From NCBI RefSeq assembly GCF_030286045.1, contig NZ_CP127390.1:744001-808000 (forward strand): a stretch of 64,000 nucleotides of DNA, in the 5' to 3' direction. The translations under genes were made by a program, and so were the position numbers. The notes beneath the pieces were generated by a model, which saw nothing but the letters and a program-made list of their open reading frames with translations, searched no databases and had not been told where the DNA came from. Below, piece by piece: positions 33,878-41,033 of this stretch (position 1 is the stretch's first letter; every line of letters starts with the position of its first letter). The DNA comes from Propionimicrobium sp. PCR01-08-3 (GTDB taxonomy: Bacteria; Actinomycetota; Actinomycetes; Propionibacteriales; Propionibacteriaceae).

Positions 33878-34897
33878 GTGGAGAATCCGGGCTCAACTGA
33901 CAGGGCTGTGACGATCTATGATGTCGCAGCCGCCGCGGGGGTAAGTCCGTCTACGGTTTCGCGAGCCTTTTCGCGGCCAGGGCGGGTGAGCGCAAGGACT
34001 GCCGCTCACATTCACGAAGTGGCCGCGGAGCTCGGTTATCGAGCTCCTCAGACGGCGAAGGCCGAGGCTTCACATCATTCGAAGATGCTGGGCATCAGCG
34101 CCACCGACATCACCAACCCGTTCTTTTTCGGAATCATTCGTGGTGCCGAGCATGTCGCGGTCGCCGAAGATTTCTCCATCATGTTGGCCGACTCCCAAGA
34201 AAACGATGAACTGGAGCGCCGGCTCTTCGATCGGACGATGCCGTTGGTCGACGGCATGATCGTCGCGACCTCGCGACTGCCAGATTCCGTGCTGCGCAGC
34301 GCCGCCAAAAGAGCGCCGGTCGTGTCGCTGAACCGGCTCGTCCCCGGGCTGCCGTGCGTGATCACCGACAACGCCCGGGGCATGCGCAGGGCATTGGAGC
34401 ATCTCGCCGAACTGGGGCACCGCCGGGTCGCCTACGTCAGTGGTCCCACCACTTCCTGGGCGGACGGAGCCAGGCAGCGCGCATTCCGCGAGGGCTGTTA
34501 TGAACTCGATCTCGTGGAGCACCGGGTCGGGCCGACCGCTCCTACGGTTCGCGGCGGAATGAGCATCTTCCCGCAGATCCGTGAGCAGCGGGTGACTGCT
34601 GTGATCGGCTTTAATGACATCGTCGCCGTCGGAATCATGCGCGCGGCCAAGGCAGCCGGGCTGCACGTGCCGGGTGAGCTGTCGGTGGTCGGCATTGACA
34701 ACGTCTTCGTCTCCGATCTGGTCAGCCCGGGCTTGACCACCATCGCGTCGCCGCTGACGTTGCTGGGGGAGCGGGCCGCACGCACCGTCATCGCGCTGGT
34801 CAACGGCCGGGAGCCGGAGACGACGGCCGATCATCCGTCGGTGTTGCCGATGCGGCTGATCGTCCGAGAATCGACCGGGCCGGCGGTTCGCCGCTGA
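33878..34897 (+). CDS. LacI-family regulator
   Basis: 339-aa repressor or activator. The HTH plus hinge at the N-terminus reads VTIYDVAAAAGVSPSTVSRAF, followed by a periplasmic-binding-protein-like effector domain (MLGISATDITNPFFFGIIRG ...). Start GTG 33878 is chosen; GTG 33908 directly before the HTH is an alternative and the ATG far upstream is rejected. It lies between gnd (divergent) and the LarA/uronate genes and probably controls one or both; the effector is likely a sugar acid or its phosphate. Confidence 0.87.
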   Translation: MENPGSTDRAVTIYDVAAAAGVSPSTVSRAFSRPGRVSARTAAHIHEVAAELGYRAPQTAKAEASHHSKMLGISATDITNPFFFGIIRGAEHVAVAEDFSIMLADSQENDELERRLFDRTMPLVDGMIVATSRLPDSVLRSAAKRAPVVSLNRLVPGLPCVITDNARGMRRALEHLAELGHRRVAYVSGPTTSWADGARQRAFREGCYELDLVEHRVGPTAPTVRGGMSIFPQIREQRVTAVIGFNDIVAVGIMRAAKAAGLHVPGELSVVGIDNVFVSDLVSPGLTTIASPLTLLGERAARTVIALVNGREPETTADHPSVLPMRLIVRESTGPAVRR

Positions 34898-34996
34898 GGT
34901 CTGGCAGAGCCCTCGGTGGTTCGGGCCCTCGGTGGTTCGCCGCCACTTGTTCTTGCATGGGTCGGGTCTGACCGCGTCGTCCATCTGCTAGATGCT

Positions 34997-35126
34997 CTGG
35001 CTCGCGTTATGGCGTTTGCTTGCGTTGTGCCGCGAGCCAGGATCTATAGCGCGAGCGGGATCGCCGCCGAGGTCCGTAACGCGAGCGGAATCGCCGCCGA
35101 CGGGCATGCATCGCGCCCGTCGGCGG
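34997..35126. repeat. GCGAGC repeats and terminator hairpins between lacI and larA homologue
   Basis: A 10-bp inverted repeat CTGGCTCGCG/CGCGAGCCAG lies at 34997-35006 and 35031-35040. Two 20-bp direct copies of GCGAGCGG(G/A)ATCGCCGCCGA are at 35051 and 35081, differing at one base. A perfect 12-bp stem CCGCCGACGGGC/GCCCGTCGGCGG (35094-35126) has a 9-nt loop. The last is likely the terminator of the converging larA homologue. The GCGAGC core is shared with the array at 25.3 kb. Confidence 0.75.
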
Positions 35127-35137
35127 GGGATGTGCTG

Positions 35138-36409
35138 CTACTCTGCTGGACGGTCGCCCGTCAGCCGGAACAGCACCTCACCGGCGTCGGTGACCACATG
35201 GAAGTTCGGGTCGTCCATCAGCGCAGGGATGGTCGCCGGGTCTCGGTAGCCGACGTTGATCGACTCACAGACCTCCGGCGGAATCGCGGTCGCGAAGGTC
35301 AGCTTCAACCGGCAATCCTCCACCCCGGTCTCGGCATCGTAGCTGCCGGCACCACGGGCATGCGTCGAATGCGCGAGCACACCCCACGGGATGTCCTTGA
35401 ACTTGTCCCACTGCTTCACGTAGTAGTCACGGCAGTGATAGCCGATCTGGTAGATCTCGGGATGAGCCTCGGAGACCGTGGTGATATGCGGAGCATAGAT
35501 GATGGTCTCGCCACCGTCGGCGACCGCAGGTTCGGTCTTGTAGAACCCCTTCGCCGCCGTCCAGATGTCGTGATAGCGATTCGGAATCTGCGCGATGACA
35601 TTCGGGAAGGGCTCATCGACATAGGTGATGTGGGTCTGGGCGGTCACCTTGGACTGCTCGGCCCACGCGTCCTCGGGCGATCCGAAGGACGCGGACTCCA
35701 ACTCGTCGGAGTAGGCCTTGACCACGAACGCCAGGCAGTACTTCTCGCCGCCGATCAGATTGGCGCCTTCGTTGATCATGGCGCGCACCGGAGTGATGCC
35801 GGTGGTGCCGATCATCTTCGCCGAGGTGATCAGCGCGCCCACCCAGTGAGTCATGTCGATCAGCTCATGGGCCGCGCAGCCCGGAATGAAGTACTTGTTG
35901 CCACCGGAAATACCGACCACCTCGTGCGGCAGGATCGGTCCGACGATGATCTTCACGTCCGATTCGACAACGGTCTTGTTGATCAGCACATCGGAGCCGA
36001 TCTCGAGTCGGCCTCCGGACAGCTCGCTGATGCGCTCGCCGCTGATATGGCCGACGTTGACCAGCTGCTCGGGATCTTTCCAGAGATGATTGATGATCGG
36101 CATGCCCGGATAGACCTGCGCCGGGTCGGCGGCTGAATCGCCTGCGGTCCACTGCGCGATCTCGTCCGGCTCCATGTATTCGTGAGTGCCCAGCGCGATG
36201 ACACAGGTCACGCTCGCGGCCTTATCGATGACGGCCCGATAGACCGCGGTCAAGATGCGGGGCATCGGGCAGCCACGGGTGTCGTCCGGAATGATCAGGC
36301 ACACATTCTTGCCTGCGAGATCGATCTCGCCGATGGCCTCCGCGACGAACCCTTCGAACTCCTCGACCCCGATGTGATAGCCGGGACCGCCGACGGTGGG
36401 TATGGACAT
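35138..36409 (-). CDS. LarA-family nickel-pincer racemase/epimerase homologue
   Basis: 423-aa protein of the lactate racemase (LarA, DUF2088) superfamily, which uses a nickel pincer nucleotide covalently held by a Lys to move a hydride at a 2-hydroxyacid carbon. Visible equivalents of L. plantarum LarA residues: DDTR with Asp42/Arg45, GTHEYM with His76, LPHEVVGISGGNK with His162 and Lys172, and His188. The His-Lys-His spacing (10 and 16) matches the His174/Lys184/His200 of LarA as I recall. It faces uronate isomerase and fructuronate-reductase genes, so the substrate may be a sugar acid (gluconate/mannonate) rather than lactate. No larB, larC or larE is in the window. ATG 36409 has SD AGGAGC. 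Confidence 0.85.
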   Translation of the reverse strand: MSIPTVGGPGYHIGVEEFEGFVAEAIGEIDLAGKNVCLIIPDDTRGCPMPRILTAVYRAVIDKAASVTCVIALGTHEYMEPDEIAQWTAGDSAADPAQVYPGMPIINHLWKDPEQLVNVGHISGERISELSGGRLEIGSDVLINKTVVESDVKIIVGPILPHEVVGISGGNKYFIPGCAAHELIDMTHWVGALITSAKMIGTTGITPVRAMINEGANLIGGEKYCLAFVVKAYSDELESASFGSPEDAWAEQSKVTAQTHITYVDEPFPNVIAQIPNRYHDIWTAAKGFYKTEPAVADGGETIIYAPHITTVSEAHPEIYQIGYHCRDYYVKQWDKFKDIPWGVLAHSTHARGAGSYDAETGVEDCRLKLTFATAIPPEVCESINVGYRDPATIPALMDDPNFHVVTDAGEVLFRLTGDRPAE

Positions 36410-36791
36410 GACATGCTCCTGGTTGAATCGACTTCGAGCCTGGGCGGATGGGCCACGATGTCATCAGTCGCGGCTGAGGCCATTCGCGCAAGCCTTTGGG
36501 CGATCCGAAGGACGATGGTGGGTGCCGGTTCTTCGTCACGCCTCATGACGTTTCCGCTTACGATACCGCCTGAATCCGGCCTTGGATGTGTGAGCAGCAC
36601 GTGGGACCGGCAGATTGGCGCGTAGCTGGACGGGCCGGTTCGGCGGTGAATCGTTCCTTGGGCGACCCATCAGACAAGGGCATGAAGTTCCTGACCAGCA
36701 TGCAAAAGCGGGGTCACGTTCCCGCCAGCGGCAACTGGCAACTGCTGGCAACGGTTCGGGCGAGACGTCGTCGATGTATCAGAATGTGGCC
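36410..36791. other. Divergent control region between larA homologue and uxaC
   Basis: No gene is seen. It should hold promoters for both directions. GGCAAC occurs three times at 36730, 36737 and 36747, inside an inverted repeat GCCAGC (36724) / GCTGGC (36744-36749), 40-60 bp before uxaC; this is a possible regulator site. Confidence 0.4.
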
Positions 36792-38219
36792 ATGGCTTCT
36801 GAACTCACTTTGCATGAAGATCGCCTGTTTCCGACGGACGAGGCAGTCCGGCAGATCGCGAGGCGAATCTATGCCGAAACCAAGGATCTGCCGATCATTT
36901 CCCCGCACGGCCACGTGCCGCCGTCGTGGATGAGCGAGAACCTCTCTTTCGATAACCCCACCCGGCTGCTGCTGACCCCCGACCACTACATCAACCGGAT
37001 CCTGCACGCCAACGGCGTCGAACTGTCCGAGCTGGGCGTCCCCGTCACCCGCACCGACATGACCGAGGACGACAACCGTAAGGCGTGGCGGACCTTCTGC
37101 GAGCACTGGAGCGACTTCAACGGCACCGCGATGCGCTACTGGCTGACCGACCAGCTGGTGGGTGTCTTCGGCGTGCGCACGCGTCCGAGTGCCGAGACCG
37201 CAGACGAGATCTACGACACCATTCAGGCCTGGATCGACGACGACAACAACCATCGTCCGAAGCCATTGATGGATCAGTTCAAGATCGAGTTCATCGCGAC
37301 CACCGATGACCCGTGTGATGATCTGCACGAGCATGAGAAACTTGCTGCCGACACCGAGTTCTCCGCCAGGCATCGTGTCGTGCCGACCTTCCGCCCCGAC
37401 AAGTACCTGACCCCGGGCAATGCGAACTGGAACGAATCCGCCGACAAGCTCGGCGAGGTGACCGGCATCGATATTTCCACCTTGGCCGGGTTCACCGACG
37501 CTCTGGAGAACCGCCGCGCCTACTTCAAGGCTCATGGTGGCGTCAGCTCCGATCACGGCATCCAGGATCTGAACCTTGCCTACCTGGACGCCCAGGACGC
37601 CGAGCGGCTCTACCGCAAGGCACGCTCCGGTGAGATCAGCGCAACCGAAGCCGACGCCTTGCATCACCACCTGCTGATGGACCAGGTCCGGATGGCCACC
37701 GAGGACGGCCTGACCATCACCCTGCATCCGGGTGCCGTGCGCAACCACGACCGGGCCACCTTCGAGGAGTACGGAGCCGATGTCGGCTGCGACATCCCCG
37801 AAGCCCTCGAGGTCACCCGCGCCACTCAGGAGATGCTCAACCGGTTCGGCAATCACCCGAATCTCAACCTCGTGCTGTTCACTCTTGACGAGGACGTCTA
37901 CAGCCGTGAGATCGCGCCATTGGCCGGCTTCTACCGTTCGGTCTTTATCGGTGTGCCCTGGTGGTTCATCGATGCGCCGGAGTCGATCATGCGGTTCAAG
38001 CAGTCGGTCACCGAGATGGCAGGCTTCAGCCGCATCTCCGGCATGATCGACGACACCCGCGCGTTCTGCTCCATCCCGGCTCGCCATGACATGATGCGCC
38101 GCTTGGACGCCACCCATCTGGCCAACCTGGTTTCCGCCCATCGTCTCGACGAGGACGAGGCCATCGAGCAGGCCCGCAAGCTGGTCGTCGACAACCCGAA
38201 GAAGGTATTCAAGCTGTGA
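36792..38219 (+). CDS. uxaC: Glucuronate isomerase
   Basis: Amidohydrolase-fold enzyme: D-glucuronate to D-fructuronate, or D-galacturonate to D-tagaturonate. It begins with the conserved ISPHGHVPP metal motif (His-x-His) near residue 34; later landmarks are GGVSSDHG, ITLHPGAVRNHD, SRISGMIDDTRAFCSIPARHD and the basic end. 475 aa from ATG 36792, near the E. coli length of 470; ATG 36774 is an alternative and neither has a clear SD. The stop overlaps the next start (GTGA). The function fits the adjacent mannitol-dehydrogenase-type gene. Confidence 0.93.
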   Translation: MASELTLHEDRLFPTDEAVRQIARRIYAETKDLPIISPHGHVPPSWMSENLSFDNPTRLLLTPDHYINRILHANGVELSELGVPVTRTDMTEDDNRKAWRTFCEHWSDFNGTAMRYWLTDQLVGVFGVRTRPSAETADEIYDTIQAWIDDDNNHRPKPLMDQFKIEFIATTDDPCDDLHEHEKLAADTEFSARHRVVPTFRPDKYLTPGNANWNESADKLGEVTGIDISTLAGFTDALENRRAYFKAHGGVSSDHGIQDLNLAYLDAQDAERLYRKARSGEISATEADALHHHLLMDQVRMATEDGLTITLHPGAVRNHDRATFEEYGADVGCDIPEALEVTRATQEMLNRFGNHPNLNLVLFTLDEDVYSREIAPLAGFYRSVFIGVPWWFIDAPESIMRFKQSVTEMAGFSRISGMIDDTRAFCSIPARHDMMRRLDATHLANLVSAHRLDEDEAIEQARKLVVDNPKKVFKL

Positions 38220-39610
38220 ACCACACCCTGAACCGCGCCGAGGACGGCCGTCCCGCCGCGCCGATCCGTATCGTCCACCTGGGTATCGGCAACTTCACCC
38301 GCGCCCACCAGGCCTGGTACACCGAGCACGCCACCGACGCCGATCAGTGGGGCATCGCCGGATTCCCCGGCCGCACCACCTTGGCGCCGAGGGTCTCGGC
38401 CCGTGACGATGCGCTGGACGCTCAAGAGGGCCTCTATCAGCTCGACGTGCAGGCGCCCGAGGGCGATCAGGTTGAGGTGATCAGCTCGGTCTCGAAGACC
38501 TTCCGGTCGCACGACATCGAATCATGGACGAAGCTGTTCGCCGACCCCCAGGTCGTCATCGTCACCTCGACCATCACCGAGGCCGGCTACTGCCGCAAAC
38601 CCGATGGCAATCTCGATCTGGGCAACGCCGACGTGATCGCCGACCTCGACAAACTGAAGGCAGGACAGCTCGACGTGCCGGTCTTCACCGGCCCCGCGAA
38701 GTTCGTGCGGGGCCTGCTGGCCCGGCGGGCCGCCGGGGCGGGAGCCATCACTTTCGTGCCCTGCGACAACGTTCCCGAGAACGGCACGATGGCCGAGACC
38801 GTGATCCGGCAGGCCGCCGAATATGTCGATCCGGGCCTGGTGACCTGGATCGACGAGAACGTCGGATTCGTCACCACCATGGTCGACCGCATCACCCCGC
38901 ACACCAGCGAGGAAGATGCCGCCAGGGTCGCCGAGCTGACCGGAATCACCGATCCCGGGCTGGTCGTCACCGAACCGTTCACCGAATGGGTGCTGGCCGG
39001 CGATTTCACAACCCCGCATCCCGATTGGGAGTCCGTCGGCGCGAAGTTCGTCGACGAGATCGGCCCCCATGAGATGCGCAAGCTGTATCTGCTCAACGGC
39101 GCGCATTCGTTGATGGCCTACTGCGCTCCGGTGCTCGGATTGGAGACCGTCTACCAGGCGATCAACGACGAGCGGGTTGCCGGCTGGGTGAATGCCTTCT
39201 GGGACGACGCGGTACAGCAGGTTCCGCTGCCCGACGACGAGAAGCAGGCGTATCGGGGAGCACTGTTGGAGCGGTTCACGAATCCGCAGATGAAGGATCA
39301 GTTGGCCCGGATCGCCGCCGACGGCAGCCAGAAGCTCCCGATCCGCACCGTGCCACATATCAAGGCATTCGCCGCCCGGGGTGCGGTCGCCAGCGGTGCC
39401 ACTCGTGCGGTCGCCGGGTGGACGCTGCACCTGCGCGGTATCGGCGCGCCGATCTCGGATGCAGCCGTCTCAGCGCTGGTTGACGATGTGCGCGCTACCG
39501 ACCTGGCGGGGGCCGTGAAGGCGGTGCTCGCCTTCCTCGAGGTGGACGACGACCAGGTTGCCGCCACCGTACTGAGCCAGGCTCAGGAGATGGAGGCCAT
39601 GCAGCCCTGA
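38216..39610 (+). CDS. uxuB: Fructuronate reductase (mannitol dehydrogenase family)
   Basis: Polyol-specific long-chain dehydrogenase, 464 aa: D-fructuronate + NADH to D-mannonate. The Rossmann start HLGIGNFTRAHQAWY and the family signature KLYLLNGAHS (catalytic Lys, Asn, His) near 290-300 are present. It starts with GTG, overlapping the uxaC stop by four bases, so it is coupled to glucuronate isomerase; this favours fructuronate over mannitol as substrate. No mannonate dehydratase (uxuA) follows, and a strong terminator closes the operon. Confidence 0.88.
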   Translation: MNHTLNRAEDGRPAAPIRIVHLGIGNFTRAHQAWYTEHATDADQWGIAGFPGRTTLAPRVSARDDALDAQEGLYQLDVQAPEGDQVEVISSVSKTFRSHDIESWTKLFADPQVVIVTSTITEAGYCRKPDGNLDLGNADVIADLDKLKAGQLDVPVFTGPAKFVRGLLARRAAGAGAITFVPCDNVPENGTMAETVIRQAAEYVDPGLVTWIDENVGFVTTMVDRITPHTSEEDAARVAELTGITDPGLVVTEPFTEWVLAGDFTTPHPDWESVGAKFVDEIGPHEMRKLYLLNGAHSLMAYCAPVLGLETVYQAINDERVAGWVNAFWDDAVQQVPLPDDEKQAYRGALLERFTNPQMKDQLARIAADGSQKLPIRTVPHIKAFAARGAVASGATRAVAGWTLHLRGIGAPISDAAVSALVDDVRATDLAGAVKAVLAFLEVDDDQVAATVLSQAQEMEAMQP

Positions 39611-39645
39611 CACTTCGCGTCCGGCCTGCCTTGGCAGCAACTGAA

Positions 39646-39686
39646 AGAAGGTGCCCCCGCGACTCTGGGTCGCGGGGACACCTTCT
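39646..39686 (+). terminator. Strong terminator after uxaC-uxuB
   Basis: A near-perfect 18-bp stem (AGAAGGTG.CCCCGCGAC with GTCGCGGGG.CACCTTCT) with a 5-nt loop, followed by GTTTG. It ends the uronate operon before the convergent pyrC gene. Confidence 0.85.
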
Positions 39687-39767
39687 GTTTGCACGTAGCC
39701 TGACTCCGCAGGTTTCCGGCCGCTACCAATCGGCGGCCAGTAATAACCGGATACTGGCGCTAATCGC

Positions 39768-41033
39768 CTACCGGCGCGAGTAACTGAGATGACCTGAGTA
39801 GAACGTCATCTCGATCGGATCGGGCAGTTCGAGGCCATGGTAGGGGTTGTTGCGGGCCTTCGAACTCGACTTCTCCCGATCGACAACGGCGCGCCTGATG
39901 GGGTCGACCAGTACCAGATTCGCGACCTCGCCGGGACGCAGCGAACCGCCCTGGGTGTTGGTCGTTCCGGTGATCTGCGCGGGTGCGGTGCTCATCACCC
40001 GGACGACGTCTGCCCAGGTCATGCGTCCGGTATTGATCATCGTCTCGACAACCGACGCCAACGCCTGCTCGAGACCGAGCATGCCAGGCTTGGCATGGGC
40101 GAAATCACCCTGCTTGGCCGACAGATCGTGCGGAGCATGATCGGTGCCGATAACGTCGATGGTGCCGTCGGCCAGCGCCTCGCGAAGCGCCTCGATATCT
40201 TCGGAACCGCGCAGCGGGGGATTCACCTTGAAAGTGGTATCCAGCCCTGACAGCCGATCCGACCCGAGAAGCAGATGATGCGGGGTTACCTCGGCCGTGA
40301 CTTTGATGCCGCGCGCCTTTGCCCAGCGCACCACGTCGACACTTTCGGCCGTCGTGATGTGGCAGCAATGCAGCCTGCCGCTGGTGAGTTCGGCCAGCTG
40401 CACGTCGCGAGCGATGATGGTCGACTCGGCGGCCCACGGCCACCCGGTCAGACCGAGTTCGGCGGCGACCGAGGCCTCGTCTGCGGCAGCGTCCGGACCC
40501 GCCAACACGTGGTCCTGGCTATGTTGGGCGATCACCACCTGGTGCGCGGCCGAGAGCTCAAGCGCACGGCGCATCAGGGCGGAGTTCATCACGCAGCGCC
40601 CATCGTCGCTGAACATCTTCACCCCGGCATCGGCCATCGCAGCGATAGGCGAGAGCTGTTCACCGGCGAGCCCGATGGTGATCGAGCCGACCGGGAAGAC
40701 CTCGGCGTTGTCTGCCTCGCGGCCCAGCTCGGCAACATGGGCGGCCCTGTCAACAGAATCGGTCACCGGATCGGTGTTCGCCATCGCGAACACGCCCGTA
40801 AAGCCACCCCGGGCCGCGCACGCCGTGCCGGTTGCCACGGTCTCGGACGCCTCGAACCCGGGCTCGCGCAGATGGGTGTGCATGTCGACGAAGCCCGGCA
40901 GTGCCAACAGCCCGTCGGCATCGATCAACTCGGCGTCTGGCGCAGGCTCGGCAGCCAGGCGTCCGTCGACGATGTTCAACTGCAGTGGATCACCGGCGGC
41001 CGAGCGCGCGCCGGTGATCCGGTAGTTGGTCAC
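39768..41033 (-). CDS. pyrC: Dihydroorotase
   Basis: Type I zinc amidohydrolase (421 aa) of pyrimidine synthesis: carbamoyl-aspartate to dihydroorotate. The metal motif FVDMHTHLREPG has His52 and His54; FSDDG near 140, the later His ligands (CCHITTAES, EVTPHHLLL) and GTDHAPHDLSAK complete the active site. Start GTG 41033 overlaps the pepN stop (GTGA). Being linked to pepN, without carA, pyrB or other pyr genes beside it, is an unusual context for an actinobacterial pyrC. Confidence 0.93.
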   Translation of the reverse strand: MTNYRITGARSAAGDPLQLNIVDGRLAAEPAPDAELIDADGLLALPGFVDMHTHLREPGFEASETVATGTACAARGGFTGVFAMANTDPVTDSVDRAAHVAELGREADNAEVFPVGSITIGLAGEQLSPIAAMADAGVKMFSDDGRCVMNSALMRRALELSAAHQVVIAQHSQDHVLAGPDAAADEASVAAELGLTGWPWAAESTIIARDVQLAELTSGRLHCCHITTAESVDVVRWAKARGIKVTAEVTPHHLLLGSDRLSGLDTTFKVNPPLRGSEDIEALREALADGTIDVIGTDHAPHDLSAKQGDFAHAKPGMLGLEQALASVVETMINTGRMTWADVVRVMSTAPAQITGTTNTQGGSLRPGEVANLVLVDPIRRAVVDREKSSSKARNNPYHGLELPDPIEMTFYSGHLSYSRR

